Assembly (NCBI RefSeq): GCF_900156205.1
Contig: NZ_FTNA01000006.1
Location: 1 to 64,000 of the forward strand
DNA length: 64,000 nucleotides
Source of the DNA: Leptospira interrogans
GTDB lineage: Bacteria; Spirochaetota; Leptospiria; Leptospirales; Leptospiraceae
Direction: 5' to 3'
Part shown: piece after piece, positions 21,325-37,100 of the stretch
How the letters are laid out: each line of letters opens with the position of its first letter
Position numbering within the stretch: position 1 is the stretch's first letter
Position numbers and translations under genes: made by a program
Notes under the pieces: model-generated
The model's database searches: none
What the model saw: the letters and a program-made list of their open reading frames with translations, nothing else
Told to the model about the DNA's origin: nothing

Positions 21325-21780
21325 CTACACAACCCAAGTATAATAAATAAATTCTTCGTCTTTTACAAAACCTATAGATTCATATAATTTTTGGGCAATA
21401 CGATTATCAAAAGCAGTTGATAATTGAATATACTTCGCCCTTGTTTCTCTCGCAAGTTCAGCAGTTTTTTCGATCAAAGCCCTACCTCCTCCTTTTTTAC
21501 GATGTTCCAGTCTAACAAAAAGATCATTTAAAATCCAAGCCCGTTTCATAGACAAGGAGGTAAATATCGGATATAACTGAGTAAAACCACAACAAGTATT
21601 ACCGTCCATCAAGAGATAAATTTTGGATTCTTGTTTAAGAATTCTTTCTTCAATAAATTTTTCCGCACCCTTTAAATCCGATTTCTGTTTATAAAACTGG
21701 CGATATTCGTCAAAAAGTTTAGCAATTTCTGGCAAATCCAGAAGAGAGGCTTCTTTAATATTCATTTTAAATTTTTCCAA
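21325..21780 (-). CDS. GNAT family N-acetyltransferase
   Basis: 151 residues, one GNAT fold. The AcCoA-binding motif A is RLEHRKKGGGRALIEKTAEL (R/Q-x-x-G-x-G/A type), preceded by the strand AWILNDLFV. Motif B follows with QLSTAFDNRIAQKLYESIGF. The N-terminal half carries the acceptor loop. The acceptor is unknown. The start is either Met1 or Met6 (MNIKEASLLDLPEI); the latter fits family alignments. It is the first gene of a two-gene unit with the CWC protein. Confidence 0.88.
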   Translation of the reverse strand: MEKFKMNIKEASLLDLPEIAKLFDEYRQFYKQKSDLKGAEKFIEERILKQESKIYLLMDGNTCCGFTQLYPIFTSLSMKRAWILNDLFVRLEHRKKGGGRALIEKTAELARETRAKYIQLSTAFDNRIAQKLYESIGFVKDEEFIYYTWVV

Positions 21781-22448
21781 AAAACGACACTTACAATTTA
21801 AAGCCCGTTCTGAAACTCAGAAAAATAGCCTGACATCATTGAGCAAGTTCTAAAAAATAATTTTAAGAATAGAATTGTTGAAAAATTAATTCTCCATCTT
21901 ATTTCTGTTTTATGAAATAATCGATTGAAGCAGTTTTGTTAACCATCGCTATGGAATTTTTCAACAACTCTAATTTAGAAATCCTACTCAAGATTATATA
22001 ATAGACTACAGCAAATTTTCATCGTAAAAGTCTATTTGAGATCAAGATTTACCGCACTAAGAATCCATCCCAAAACTTACACATGAAGAATGATTAGAAA
22101 ATTCACAAATTTTAGATGGGACTATTTTTATAGAAAGTTTAACAGTTTATTATAAAATTATAAAATATTATTGTTTATATATTTATTTAATAATAAAACA
22201 AAACTCTAAATAATCTTTACTACTATAACATATTAAAATTGTACCTAAAACTAACGACCAATTTGCGAAGATATAGAAATTCTCACAAATTAAGTTTAAC
22301 CTGAAATTTATGTCTTTTTTTAAAACAATCCACATTTTAATTTTTAGAAAAAACTCATAATATTATTTGTATGTGCCCGAGTAATCAATATCGTTTCAGC
22401 TTGGCATAAATCAAAAGAGACGAATAGTTTACAAAAGAACTTTTATAA
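21781..22448. other. Gene-free stretch with one A element
   Basis: Holds A element copy 3 (21870-21972). The remaining half-kilobase is plain AT-rich DNA with no gene recognised. Confidence 0.55.
21870..21972 (+). repeat. A element, copy 3
   Basis: Full-length copy from TAGAATTGTTGAAAAATTAA to ATTTTTCAACAACTCTA. The ends differ from the consensus by one base. Confidence 0.85.
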
Positions 22449-23735
22449 TCAAAAATTTATTCGATCGTTTAATGTTCCTCGGAGAATCCTACTCGTCTGT
22501 GGATGTGCCATAACCTGATAATGAGAAGTTTCAAATAAACAATGAACCCGCGATTCCGGATTGGATTTTTTTCGGTACACTTTATCACTTAACAAAGTAA
22601 GGCTCGGCTTTTCCACAATTCCGTCTCCAATCCAAGAAGACCATTTGGATTCCGTTTTTGTTACCAAACTGTAAATTTGAGTCGCATTTACGTCGTCAAG
22701 CTCCCCAAAATACAAATCGTTTAAATATCTTTTCATCTGATCGTTCTGAATCCAATCCTCTTCACGTATGATTCCATGAGAAAGATCTTTGATTGCGTCG
22801 CTTCTCTGATTTCCGATAAAACCCAAAATATGAACCGGAAGAATCGGCAACGATTCCGCTCCAAGTCCTAACCAAAAACCAATCTTTTCGATATACGATC
22901 CTCCATCGGGAGAATTAATCACAAGCGCATGACGAATCCTTTTTGAAAACTGGGAACCATTCTGTTTAGACTGATATAATGCGCTTCTGAAAATCAAACC
23001 TCCTTGACTATAAGATATAACGTCTAACGTTCTATTTTCCAACTCTGGGGAATTTAGAAGATTCTCCACAAGATCCAACATTTTTTTTGCATTTGTAGAA
23101 AGATGAATTCCGGGATTAAATCGAAGATAAACGGGATAATAACCGCATTCTTTCATCGTTTCTGAAAGTGGAATTTCTCCATTTGTATTCCAAAGCCCTT
23201 CGTCACAAAAAAGACCTGGAATACATAAAATCACATAAGGTAATTTTGAATTTTTCCAATCCATTAGAATTTCTTGATATTCTGCATCTTTACCTTTGAG
23301 TCTAAAAGAAGCTTGAACCTGAGAAGTAGTTACAACTCCCGCAAAAGATTCGCCTACGATACTAGAAACTGGAATATTCTCAAAAAGAGTTCTTTTAACA
23401 ACTTCATCAGCATTTTCAAGAGCGTCTAACGCTATCTGCATTGCATTTGAAGTAGAAATCAAAGCATCCGTCAACCCCTGTTCCGTTTTTTCACCTGCAT
23501 TTTTCAGGACTTCTCCGGATTTGAAAAAGAATTCAGCCAGACTCGTATTCTGAACCAAAGGTGTACCCGAAAGTTCGGATAACCGTTTAGACGACCAATC
23601 TAAAGATTCACTCAAAACGGACCGGACCGTTTCCAAGGTTCCCACCGAAGTATCTTTTGCAAATCGAATCAACAGTTTACTTAGATTCATACTTGGTTGT
23701 GTAGGTTTGTAAGGTATTCTATCTTTTCTTTCCAT
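22449..23735 (-). CDS. Alpha/beta hydrolase (lipase/esterase-like)
   Basis: 428 residues. Residues 1-135 are a helical region without recognised domain. From about residue 150 an alpha/beta-hydrolase fold follows: LCIPGLFCDEGLWNTNGEIP holds the oxyanion-loop region, DVISYSQGGLIFRSAL has the nucleophile elbow (Ser in S-Y-S-Q-G), INSPDGG follows, and a late His occurs in FETSHYQVMAHP. This resembles triacylglycerol lipase/PGAP1-like esterases with a non-standard first Gly in the elbow. It has no signal peptide, so it is probably cytoplasmic. It diverges from the radical SAM gene, sharing a 107 bp promoter region. Confidence 0.8.
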   Translation of the reverse strand: MERKDRIPYKPTQPSMNLSKLLIRFAKDTSVGTLETVRSVLSESLDWSSKRLSELSGTPLVQNTSLAEFFFKSGEVLKNAGEKTEQGLTDALISTSNAMQIALDALENADEVVKRTLFENIPVSSIVGESFAGVVTTSQVQASFRLKGKDAEYQEILMDWKNSKLPYVILCIPGLFCDEGLWNTNGEIPLSETMKECGYYPVYLRFNPGIHLSTNAKKMLDLVENLLNSPELENRTLDVISYSQGGLIFRSALYQSKQNGSQFSKRIRHALVINSPDGGSYIEKIGFWLGLGAESLPILPVHILGFIGNQRSDAIKDLSHGIIREEDWIQNDQMKRYLNDLYFGELDDVNATQIYSLVTKTESKWSSWIGDGIVEKPSLTLLSDKVYRKKSNPESRVHCLFETSHYQVMAHPQTSRILRGTLNDRINF

Positions 23736-23842
23736 CGCGCGCGAAGTATAACTTAAAATTTACTTTAGGTCAAATTCAATTCTTAGACTTAAAACAAAAC
23801 GAAGAGGCTTGATCTTGTAATTCCTTCTGTTTCTATGGCGAC

Positions 23843-25540
23843 ATGCGGCTACTGCTCATTCAACCTCCGGTGGAAGATTTTTACGATACCGATATTCGAT
23901 TACAGCCGATCGGACTTTGTTATCTCAAAGGGGCCATACAAAAATTTTTACCGAATGTGGAAGTAATAATCAGAGATTTTCATAGAGGATTAGGAAACAA
24001 ACTCGCCGGAAGAAGAACGATTCCTATTCCAAACGAACTCAAATACCTAAAAGAATACTATCCGGTTCCGGATCGAAGTCCATTCTCAACATTTTTTGAA
24101 TACTTTCATTTTGGCGCTTCTTATGAAGATATATCAAAAGAAGTAAAATACTTAAATCCAGATCTTGTAGGAATTTCCTCTTTATTTTCTCCCTATTATA
24201 GAGAAGCTTTAAAAACAGCGGAAGAGATAAAAAAAGTTTTAAACGTTCCCGTTTTGATGGGAGGTTCTCACGTTTCCGCCTGTCCCGAATTGATGCTTTC
24301 AAATCCGTATGTGGATTTCATAATTCGAGGAGAAGGAGAAAAAGCGATCTGTGACTTTTTAAACGAATTTCAAAATGAAAAACGTTATGCGCTCGTTGGT
24401 TCCCTTGGATGGAAAGAAAGTGGAAAAATGTATCTAAATCCGATTGGGGAAAATTTTCCGATTCAAGATCTACCTCCTCCCGATCTTTCCTATTTATCGA
24501 AAATACATTATCTTTTTGAAGGAAAACCGATGCGTTTTATCATCACTTCTAGAAGTTGTCCGCATCGTTGTAGTTTTTGTTCAGTTCACACAACTTTTGG
24601 AACCAAATATAGAAGAAACACCGTAGAACGAGTGTTAAGTGAAATCAAAAAATCCTACGAATTAGGTTATCGAGTATTTGATTTTGAAGACGACAACTTG
24701 ACTTTCTTTCGTCCGGAAATGAAACAACTCTGTGAAGAATTGATTGATGCCTTTCCAAAAAAAGACGTTCGGTTTGTGGCTATGAATGGAATCTCTTATA
24801 TCAGCTTAGATCCAGAACTTCTTCGCTTAATGAAAGAAGCAGGATTTACAAATTTAAACTTAGCTCTAGTCAGTTCTGATAAACTCGTTCGAGAAACAAC
24901 CAAAAGACCTCATACGGTCGAAAAATATATTCAGATCGTTCAAGAAGGATTTAAGCTTGGATTCCAAATTACCTCTTATCAAATTCTCGGACTTCCGATG
25001 GAAACTTTGGAATCCATGATTCAAACTCTTCAATTTAACGCGGGACAGCCAGTTTTAATGGGGGCCTCTCTTTTTTATCTGACTCCAAATTCTCCGATTG
25101 CATCTAACTTTCCGGAAAGAAACGAATCGGACATTTTTCTTGCAAGGTTAACTTCCATGGCAATTCCCTCCGAACATTTTGATAGGGAAGATATTTATTC
25201 TCTTTTTATAATTACTAGAATGTTAAATTTTCTAAAAAGCGCTCAAATCCCCAAAGACAATTTGGCTTCTTTAAATGATACATTTAGAATATTAGAAAAT
25301 TATGATTCTAGATCTTTTCTAGGAGTAAAACTCTTTAAAAAATTACTGGAAGAGAAAAAACTATACGCTTCTGCACCTCAAGGTTTGATTTTTTTAGATA
25401 AATTTCGATACAAAGTTTTTGAAATGGTTTTTTCAGGATTGGACAAGATCACAACCCTTTCCGGTGGAAATATTGATCTGAAAGATCTAAACTCTTTTAT
25501 GTCCTTAAAAGAACCGAATTTAGAATTGAACTCCTATTAA
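23843..25540 (+). CDS. B12-binding-domain radical SAM protein
   Basis: 565 residues. The N-terminal cobalamin-binding-like domain starts MRLLLIQPP and includes PIGLCYLKGAI, LNPDLVGISSLFSPYYREAL, GGSHVSACPELML and IRGEGEKAI. The radical SAM domain follows, with SRSCPHRCSFCSVHTTFG holding the C-x3-C-x2-C cluster motif for [4Fe-4S] and AdoMet, then DFEDDNLTF. These enzymes perform radical methylations or rearrangements (the BchE/hopanoid methylase class). In leptospires the product is unknown. The N-terminal domain lacks an obvious DxHxxG cobalamin motif, so B12 binding is uncertain. Start: ATG right after GCGAC, without a clear Shine-Dalgarno sequence. Confidence 0.88.
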   Translation: MRLLLIQPPVEDFYDTDIRLQPIGLCYLKGAIQKFLPNVEVIIRDFHRGLGNKLAGRRTIPIPNELKYLKEYYPVPDRSPFSTFFEYFHFGASYEDISKEVKYLNPDLVGISSLFSPYYREALKTAEEIKKVLNVPVLMGGSHVSACPELMLSNPYVDFIIRGEGEKAICDFLNEFQNEKRYALVGSLGWKESGKMYLNPIGENFPIQDLPPPDLSYLSKIHYLFEGKPMRFIITSRSCPHRCSFCSVHTTFGTKYRRNTVERVLSEIKKSYELGYRVFDFEDDNLTFFRPEMKQLCEELIDAFPKKDVRFVAMNGISYISLDPELLRLMKEAGFTNLNLALVSSDKLVRETTKRPHTVEKYIQIVQEGFKLGFQITSYQILGLPMETLESMIQTLQFNAGQPVLMGASLFYLTPNSPIASNFPERNESDIFLARLTSMAIPSEHFDREDIYSLFIITRMLNFLKSAQIPKDNLASLNDTFRILENYDSRSFLGVKLFKKLLEEKKLYASAPQGLIFLDKFRYKVFEMVFSGLDKITTLSGGNIDLKDLNSFMSLKEPNLELNSY

Positions 25541-25665
25541 ATTGAAAGTTTAAAAGTGCAGATAAAATGATCTACAGAAAGCAAAAAATTTTTTGAACAT
25601 ATATTTACGACGAAAGAGAATCCAAAATTTTTTTACGTAAAATTTACACTCAATAAAATTGCTAC

Positions 25666-28134
<2,469 letters not shown>

Positions 28135-28195
28135 AAAAGTAAAAACCGAAAAACTGGGAAAGGCGATTTTGGATCTATTCTACGAAATCTATTTT

Positions 28196-28221
28196 AGGAG
28201 TAAAAATCTTTTTTTACTCCT
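28196..28221 (-). promoter_or_regulatory. Perfect 11 bp hairpin in the kinase leader
   Basis: AGGAGTAAAAA (28196-28206) and TTTTTACTCCT (28211-28221) are perfect inverse complements around a four-base loop. It lies 62 bases before the kinase ATG. It has no T-run on the minus strand after the stem, so it is either a weak terminator for rsgA, an mRNA-stabilising hairpin or a protein-binding site. Confidence 0.5.
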
Positions 28222-28333
28222 ATTGATTTTATCATGAATTTTGAGACAAATCTCTTCTTTAACGTAAAATTCCAACATTCTATTCTATAAATTTAAGTAA
28301 TAAAAAAGGGATTCTTAAACTTGAAAATTAAAA

Positions 28334-28437
28334 TAGAGTCATTAAAAAATGAATTCTCTATTTGTTTCTGTTTTATGGAAACGTTCGATTGAAGCAGTTT
28401 TGTTAATCGGCCACTATGGAATTTTTTAACAAATCTA
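28334..28437 (+). repeat. A element, copy 4
   Basis: Diverged copy: left end TAGAGTCATTAAAAAATGAA, right end GGAATTTTTTAACAAATCTA. The internal CGATTGAAGCAGTTTTGTTA is well conserved. Confidence 0.8.
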
Positions 28438-28489
28438 TTATTTAATAAAAAAATTCCTAAACACGAAGTGACGTAATCTGTAAAAGCTA

Positions 28490-29569
28490 CTATTTTCTAC
28501 CCTTATCCTTAAGTCTCTTTTGTAAAGCTTTGGACATTTGTTTATCTTTTTGTTTTTTCTTTCTCGCTTCTTCCGGATCGTTCAAGGCCTGATAAGCCAT
28601 TAATTCTTTCGAAAGTTTTAAATAAGAAAAGTATCTAGCTTCACTGATTCTTCCATCTTTTACGGCCGCTACAACTCCGCAATTGGGTTCTTCATTATGA
28701 GAACAATCGTTAAAACGACATTCTTCCGCAGCCACTGCAATTTCCGGAAACACTTCCTCAAGTTCGTCTTCGCTTCCTTCTGAAAACAAACCTACTTCTC
28801 TGATTCCCGGATTGTCCATAAGAACCCCACCCGAAGGTAAAAGAAACAGTTCTCTGCGAGTTGTAGTATGTTTTCCGGTTCCATCGGAAACTTTTACCTC
28901 ATTGGTTTTTTGAATCTCTCCACCTAATAAAGAATTAATGATAGTAGATTTACCCGCGCCCGAAGATCCTAAAAATGCGATCGTTTTTCCCGGATCGATC
29001 CATTGCAAAATTGTTCGAGTCTGTTTTAGATCCAAAGCTGAAATCATTTCGATCGGTGTTTCTCCAGCGATCATTTTAATTTCCATAAATTTATTTTCAG
29101 GATCCATACAAAGATCCTTTTTATTTAAAACGATCGTGACTTGTGCCCCACTAACCTTGGCCAAGAACAAATAACGTTCTATTCTTCTCGGACTATAATC
29201 GTTATCTAAACCCATAATCACTAATAAAAGATCTATGTTTGACGCAATCGCCTGGGAACCTTTTCTTTTTCCTGGATTACTTCTTCTTAGAAAAGTTTTT
29301 CGGGGAAGAATTTTTTCTACGATACAAAGTTCATCTCCTTCAATTTCTCGTATGAGTACCCAATCTCCAGTTACAATTGATTCCCCAGAAGCCATCAGAG
29401 CACCAGAAAAAATACCTTTCTTTTCGCCCTGTTCTATTATAATTTTTGAATATTCTCCGTAAACAGCAAGTACACGTCCAGGTTTTAAACCTTCAAGAAG
29501 TTTCGGTTCTTCTAAATAAATGCTCGGATCCCAACCATAAGACATTAGGATTGAATTTGGTTGTGACAT
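28490..29569 (-). CDS. rsgA: Ribosome biogenesis GTPase RsgA (YjeQ)
   Basis: 359 residues. OB-fold N-terminal domain (GDWVLIREIEGDE), then a circularly permuted GTPase: NKKD (G4) comes before the P-loop GSSGAGKSTIINSLLG (G1), and DNPGIRE (G3) follows. The C-terminal zinc knuckle is CRFNDCSHNEEPNCGV. A Lys-rich tail follows. RsgA acts on the 30S subunit in late maturation, releasing RbfA and checking the decoding centre. Length and motif order are normal. It appears monocistronic, with a long repeat-bearing stretch upstream. Confidence 0.95.
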   Translation of the reverse strand: MSQPNSILMSYGWDPSIYLEEPKLLEGLKPGRVLAVYGEYSKIIIEQGEKKGIFSGALMASGESIVTGDWVLIREIEGDELCIVEKILPRKTFLRRSNPGKRKGSQAIASNIDLLLVIMGLDNDYSPRRIERYLFLAKVSGAQVTIVLNKKDLCMDPENKFMEIKMIAGETPIEMISALDLKQTRTILQWIDPGKTIAFLGSSGAGKSTIINSLLGGEIQKTNEVKVSDGTGKHTTTRRELFLLPSGGVLMDNPGIREVGLFSEGSEDELEEVFPEIAVAAEECRFNDCSHNEEPNCGVVAAVKDGRISEARYFSYLKLSKELMAYQALNDPEEARKKKQKDKQMSKALQKRLKDKGRK

Positions 29570-30534
29570 ATTTTTTCCTCTTTTTAGATTCTGAAAATTT
29601 AGATTTTTAAAATAAAATTAAACAACTATATAAATTTTATTCATCAACCTTTCGAACTTTGAATCCAAAGTCAATTCTAAGAACAATATCCAAGAATCTA
29701 AACTCGGGTCCATACTTGATTAGGAAAATTAAAAAGCCTGCTTCAAAACCATTTAATGTGAGAACTATTACAATATTTTTGCATGATTCCCCATTTACAA
29801 ACTGTATGAGACAAAATCGGTGGGAACTCATACGCTTTTACAAACAACAACTTAGAGCTTGTCACCTCAAAGAATTTTATGAGATAATTTTTTAGAAATT
29901 TTTAATAAAATGCAGTAGTTCCACAATTAGGCAGCATTGACAATTTACGAACTTTCAAGCAGTTCTAATCTCGCTAAATTTTCGTAGTAGTTCCCGTATT
30001 ATGAGGTTTTGAGACCGGCTCTTAGTATTTTTTTTAAATGGGGAGTTCCCACAGATTACGTCTACTCAACAGTTATAAGCTTTTATAACTGTTTTTATTG
30101 CAGTTTAAAATTATATGAATTCCTACATCTTTAAAATCTTACTGTAGATCTTTAAGTTGTAAGAGCTCCCACATTTTTAAATTTCACGATAAATTCTAAC
30201 ATTAGAATACACAGAACAATTCTTAGGTAAACGAGGACAGACAATCTCATTGATAATTTATTTCCAGTTTATCAATTGAGTTTCGAAATAAAAATTCTAC
30301 ATAACCATGTCCGATTTTTCGGGAGAAGTTCAAATCAAATATTTCGTAGTAACAAAAAATAACGCAAGTCGTCATTTACCATGAAAATAGTTGAAAAATC
30401 AGCTAACATAACTTATCCGAATATTTAAAACCTATTTATAGAAAATTAAAATATTCAAAGTTACATATCGCTATTTTTCTTGCAATATTTCTCTTTTTTG
30501 AAAATGTTCTGCCAATTTAATCCAGGCAAAAACA
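29570..30534. other. Divergent gene-free stretch, 0.97 kb
   Basis: Holds a C-type element (29855-30019) and a cluster of GTGGGAACTACTACAA-type motifs at about 29757, 29819, 29905, 29986, 30042 and 30165. It must carry the promoters of rsgA (leftward) and the GMC fusion gene (rightward). Short open frames here sit inside the repeats and are not called. Confidence 0.6.
29855..30019 (+). repeat. C element, copy 2
   Basis: Starts GAGCTTGTCACCTCAAAGAA and ends near TATGAGGTTTTGAGACCGGC. Inside are the shared TTTTTAATAAAATGCAGTAG and AACTTTCAAGCAGTTCTAAT segments. Confidence 0.65.
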
Positions 30535-33942
<3,408 letters not shown>

Positions 33943-33988
33943 AGAATTTTGAATTTTATAAATTTATAATTTTATTTTACAGGAAAAT

Positions 33989-35557
33989 ATGTCAAAAGAT
34001 AATACTCGTTACGACGCAATCGTTATTGGCTCTGGATTTGGTGGTTCCATCAGCGCCTTAAGACTTTCAGAAAAAGGCCAAAGGGTTTTAGTATTAGAAA
34101 GAGGAAAAAAATATTCTCCCGGAGATTTTCCAAGGGACGTACGTAAAATAGACAATCTTCTCTGGCGTTATCCCAAAAAGAAAAAGTCTTTGGGTTTATA
34201 CGAACTCAATTTTTTTAGTGGACTCGGAACCGTAACCGCTTCCGGTTTAGGCGGAGGTTCCTTGATCTACGCGAATATTCATATCCGTCCCGATCATAAG
34301 GTTTTTGAAGATCCTCGCTGGCCAGCTCCGTTTAACAGAGATTATTTGGATCCCTATTTTGATAAAGTTGCCTCTAAATTTGATGTAAAACCGGTTCCAC
34401 CAGAATGGGATCTTCCAAAAAGAAATAGATTTAAAGCCGCTGCGGATTTAAACAGACATACTCATTTTGATCCGGATGCAGCTGCAAGTTGGCTAAAACC
34501 TTCCAGACCAGGACAATCTACTTGCATACGTTGTGCGGAATGTGAGTTCGGATGTAATCACGGAGCTAAAAACACATTAGATTTTAATTATATTGCAGAC
34601 GCCGAAAAAAACGGTGCCGTGTTTCAAACCAATTCCCTAGCATCTCATATAGCCCCAGATAGTCAAAACGGTTACGTAGTTTATTATGAAAATACGGAAA
34701 CCGGAGAAAAAAAATCGGTATATGCTAAAAGGGTCATACTTTCCGCAGGAACGTTAGGTACAAATAGGATTCTTTTTAACAGCAGAGACAGATACAAAAC
34801 CCTACCAAATCTAAGCAAACAACTTGGAAAAGGATATTCTGGAAATGGGGACTTTTTAGGCGGAATTGAATCGAGTAAAAGTGAACTCATACCTTGGGAC
34901 GGACCGGACGTAACTACCGTAATCAATTATTTTCCACAAGGATTTCAATTTACAATGGCAGCGCCTACGTTCAGTCAACCGGTAATGTCAGTACTTGCTT
35001 CATTAGGAATTGCTAAACCGAATTGGTTTTTAAAGCTGATTGGTCCTATCTTTTGGAAAAGTTTGAAATGGATTCTTCCTTTTGTATTTAAAAAAGGATT
35101 ACTTTCCAAACCTCTACCACCTGGTCTTCCGGGAGCGGGTAATCCAAACTATATGACAAATCTATTTGCCATAGGAAGAGACAATGCAAATGGGAAAATC
35201 GTACGTCGTGGCAAAAACATAGACGTGAAGTGGAAGTATTCTAAAGAAAACCAAACCCTCATTCAGAACATGACTGCTTCTATGCAGCAGATAGGAGACG
35301 CATACGGCGGACAGTTCGGTCCGTTAGCTACCTTTTTGTTATTCAATCGGATCATCTCAGTTCATTCTTTAGGAGGTTGTATTCTTTCCGCCAATCCGGA
35401 CAAAGGAGTTGTATCCGAAACGGGAGAAGTATTCGGTTATAAAAATCTATTCATTGCCGATGGATCTGTAATTCCTTCTTCAATCGGATTTCATCCTGTG
35501 ATGACAATTTCCGCCGTGGCCGAACATACTGCAGCTTCCATCTGTGCCGGATTATAA
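33989..35557 (+). CDS. GMC family oxidoreductase (cholesterol oxidase-like)
   Basis: 522 residues. FAD-binding GSGFGGS (14-20) with acceptor Glu in VLERGKKY, second motif ASGLGGGSLIYAN, and a ferredoxin-like CxxCxxCxxxC at Cys179, Cys182, Cys185, Cys189 followed by NHGAKNTLDFNY. The C-terminal VHSLGGCILSANPD carries the active-site His, and the end is IGFHPVMTISAVAEHTA. No signal peptide. GMC enzymes oxidise alcohols with FAD. The Cys motif suggests an additional Fe-S cluster. The start follows AGGAAAAT, a good Shine-Dalgarno sequence, 46 bp after the fusion gene. The stop codon lies in a perfect 20 bp palindrome. Confidence 0.88.
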   Translation: MSKDNTRYDAIVIGSGFGGSISALRLSEKGQRVLVLERGKKYSPGDFPRDVRKIDNLLWRYPKKKKSLGLYELNFFSGLGTVTASGLGGGSLIYANIHIRPDHKVFEDPRWPAPFNRDYLDPYFDKVASKFDVKPVPPEWDLPKRNRFKAAADLNRHTHFDPDAAASWLKPSRPGQSTCIRCAECEFGCNHGAKNTLDFNYIADAEKNGAVFQTNSLASHIAPDSQNGYVVYYENTETGEKKSVYAKRVILSAGTLGTNRILFNSRDRYKTLPNLSKQLGKGYSGNGDFLGGIESSKSELIPWDGPDVTTVINYFPQGFQFTMAAPTFSQPVMSVLASLGIAKPNWFLKLIGPIFWKSLKWILPFVFKKGLLSKPLPPGLPGAGNPNYMTNLFAIGRDNANGKIVRRGKNIDVKWKYSKENQTLIQNMTASMQQIGDAYGGQFGPLATFLLFNRIISVHSLGGCILSANPDKGVVSETGEVFGYKNLFIADGSVIPSSIGFHPVMTISAVAEHTAASICAGL

Positions 35558-35564
35558 TCCGGCA
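35545..35564 (+). terminator. Perfect 20 bp palindrome across the GMC stop codon
   Basis: TGCCGGATTATAATCCGGCA is self-complementary and includes the TAA stop. It can form a strong hairpin in the transcript. The following bases (TTAAAAG) are not a T-run, so termination is possible but not assured. Confidence 0.45.
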
Positions 35565-35877
35565 TTAAAAGTAACGTTGTTACTCAGAACTATAAAATTG
35601 AGTACGCAGTATTTTGCTATAAAACAGTACTTTATAATAAAAATCTGCGGTACCCGATTTGATAGGGATCGGTAATGATCTCTATCAAATTAAAATTAAC
35701 ACTATGAATTTTTATCTCATAGTGAAAAACATTGGATATCCTATTATATAGAATTATCTTATATATTTTTTGAATACAAGAACACTCTAATATATTTTCA
35801 GAATCTACTTGAAGAATTTAGATAGAAAATAAATTATTCCTTTATCGGTGAATTCTAAACATAAGAGAGGGCGAAAC
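35558..35877. other. Gene-free stretch with a B element
   Basis: Holds B element copy 3 (35580-35675). The rest is AT-rich leader DNA of the methyltransferase gene. Confidence 0.55.
35580..35675 (-). repeat. B element, copy 3
   Basis: Both ends are clear: TTACTCAGAACTATAAAATT at the left and GATAGGGATCGGTAA at the right. This is one of the best-preserved copies. Confidence 0.8.
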
Positions 35878-36588
35878 ATGCAACAAGATAAACTATATAT
35901 TGATCTTGGTATGTCCGAAAATCAATACAGCAAAGAAATTATTGAAGGACAACAGGTTTATACTCCTAGTTTTTTGAGGTTTTACGATCTAATCGTTTTG
36001 CACATTATCAGTACATGGTTCTGGCGCTGCCCTCCTCAAAACATGATCGATTTGTATGACAAAAATGTAAGTGGCAATCATTTGGATATAGGGGTAGGAA
36101 CTGGTTATCTTTTACAAAAAACAAAATTTCCAGTAGAAAAACCAACCATCTCGGTGATGGATTTAAATCCGAACACTTTGATCAAATCTAGAAGAAGACT
36201 TTCTAACATCGCGGGACAATTCAAGGCTTATAGAGCAAACATACTAGAGCCAATTCACATAACGGAGAAATTCGATTCAATCGGACTGAGCTTTTTATTT
36301 CATTGTGTTCCTGGACCGATTCGCAAAAAGGCTTCCACCGCATTTAAAAATCTCTTAGAAATCCGCAAACCGGAAGGAGTAATCTTTGGGTCCACTGGTT
36401 TATACGATCTAGGTCAAACCCATTTTTTATCTAGGATAGGAATGAAACGATTAAATCGAAATGGAGTGTTTCATAACACCGAAGACACTCTTCCAGATTT
36501 AGAAGCGGCGCTTAAAGAGAATTTTAAAGAATATGAATTGTATGTGATTGGTGCGATTGCATTTTTTGTGGGGAAAAAAGCCAAATAA
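35878..36588 (+). CDS. Class I SAM-dependent methyltransferase
   Basis: 236 residues from the ATG at 35878, chosen because AGAGGG lies eight bases upstream; an ATG ten codons earlier has no such site. The Rossmann methyltransferase motif I is HLDIGVGTGYLLQKT, motif II has the acidic Asp in VMDLNPNTL, and FDSIGLSFLFHCVPGP is motif IV. The N-terminus contains YTPSFLRFYDLIVLHIISTW, an amphipathic segment that may contact membrane. The acceptor is unknown. Downstream of two GMC oxidoreductases but separated by 320 bp, so co-regulation is uncertain. Confidence 0.85.
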   Translation: MQQDKLYIDLGMSENQYSKEIIEGQQVYTPSFLRFYDLIVLHIISTWFWRCPPQNMIDLYDKNVSGNHLDIGVGTGYLLQKTKFPVEKPTISVMDLNPNTLIKSRRRLSNIAGQFKAYRANILEPIHITEKFDSIGLSFLFHCVPGPIRKKASTAFKNLLEIRKPEGVIFGSTGLYDLGQTHFLSRIGMKRLNRNGVFHNTEDTLPDLEAALKENFKEYELYVIGAIAFFVGKKAK

Positions 36589-36801
36589 AAATATTCAAAA
36601 AATTAAATTAGTAAAATACAATATATATAGAAACGAAAAACGTTTATCTCCAAAAAGCTTTTTTATAAAGTCAAACGAACTTTTGACCAAAAATGAAACA
36701 TCAACTCTGTCTCAAAACTGGGACAGGGTTTCTTACAGCCTGGTCTTTCCAATAAAGCAAAATTAGGTTTTTGTAGAGGTTGTAAGTTAATTTTAATATA
36801 T

Positions 36802-36903
36802 TAGAGTTGTTAAAAGATGAATTCTCCATCGTTTCTATTTTATGGAAACGGTCAATTGAAGTAGTTTTATTAATCGCCGTTATGAAATCTTTCAACAACT
36901 CTA
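36802..36903 (+). repeat. A element, copy 5
   Basis: TAGAGTTGTTAAAAGATGAA to AAATCTTTCAACAACTCTA. The internal TATGGAAACGGTCAATTGAA is well conserved. Confidence 0.85.
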
Positions 36904-37100
36904 ATATGTATCCTTTCATATTAAAACTTAGGATCGATTCTTCTTTGGTTTAATTTAAGAAGTTGTCCTAAAATCTCAAAAGACATAAACGATAGTAATT
37001 TAAAAATTTCTAATAGAATGCTAAAACCCACAACAGATTACATTACATCTGGACATTCGCAAACCTTTTAGTAATTCTTATCATCAAACCTTAGTAATAT

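Larger units (their letters stand above)
28135..28489. other. Gene-free stretch between rsgA and the hybrid kinase
   Basis: Contains a long perfect hairpin (28196-28221) and A element copy 4 (28334-28437). Both flanking genes read leftward. Confidence 0.6.

Noticed and set aside
28938..29174. 78-codon frame on the plus strand within rsgA
   Set aside because: Antisense shadow of a firmly identified gene.
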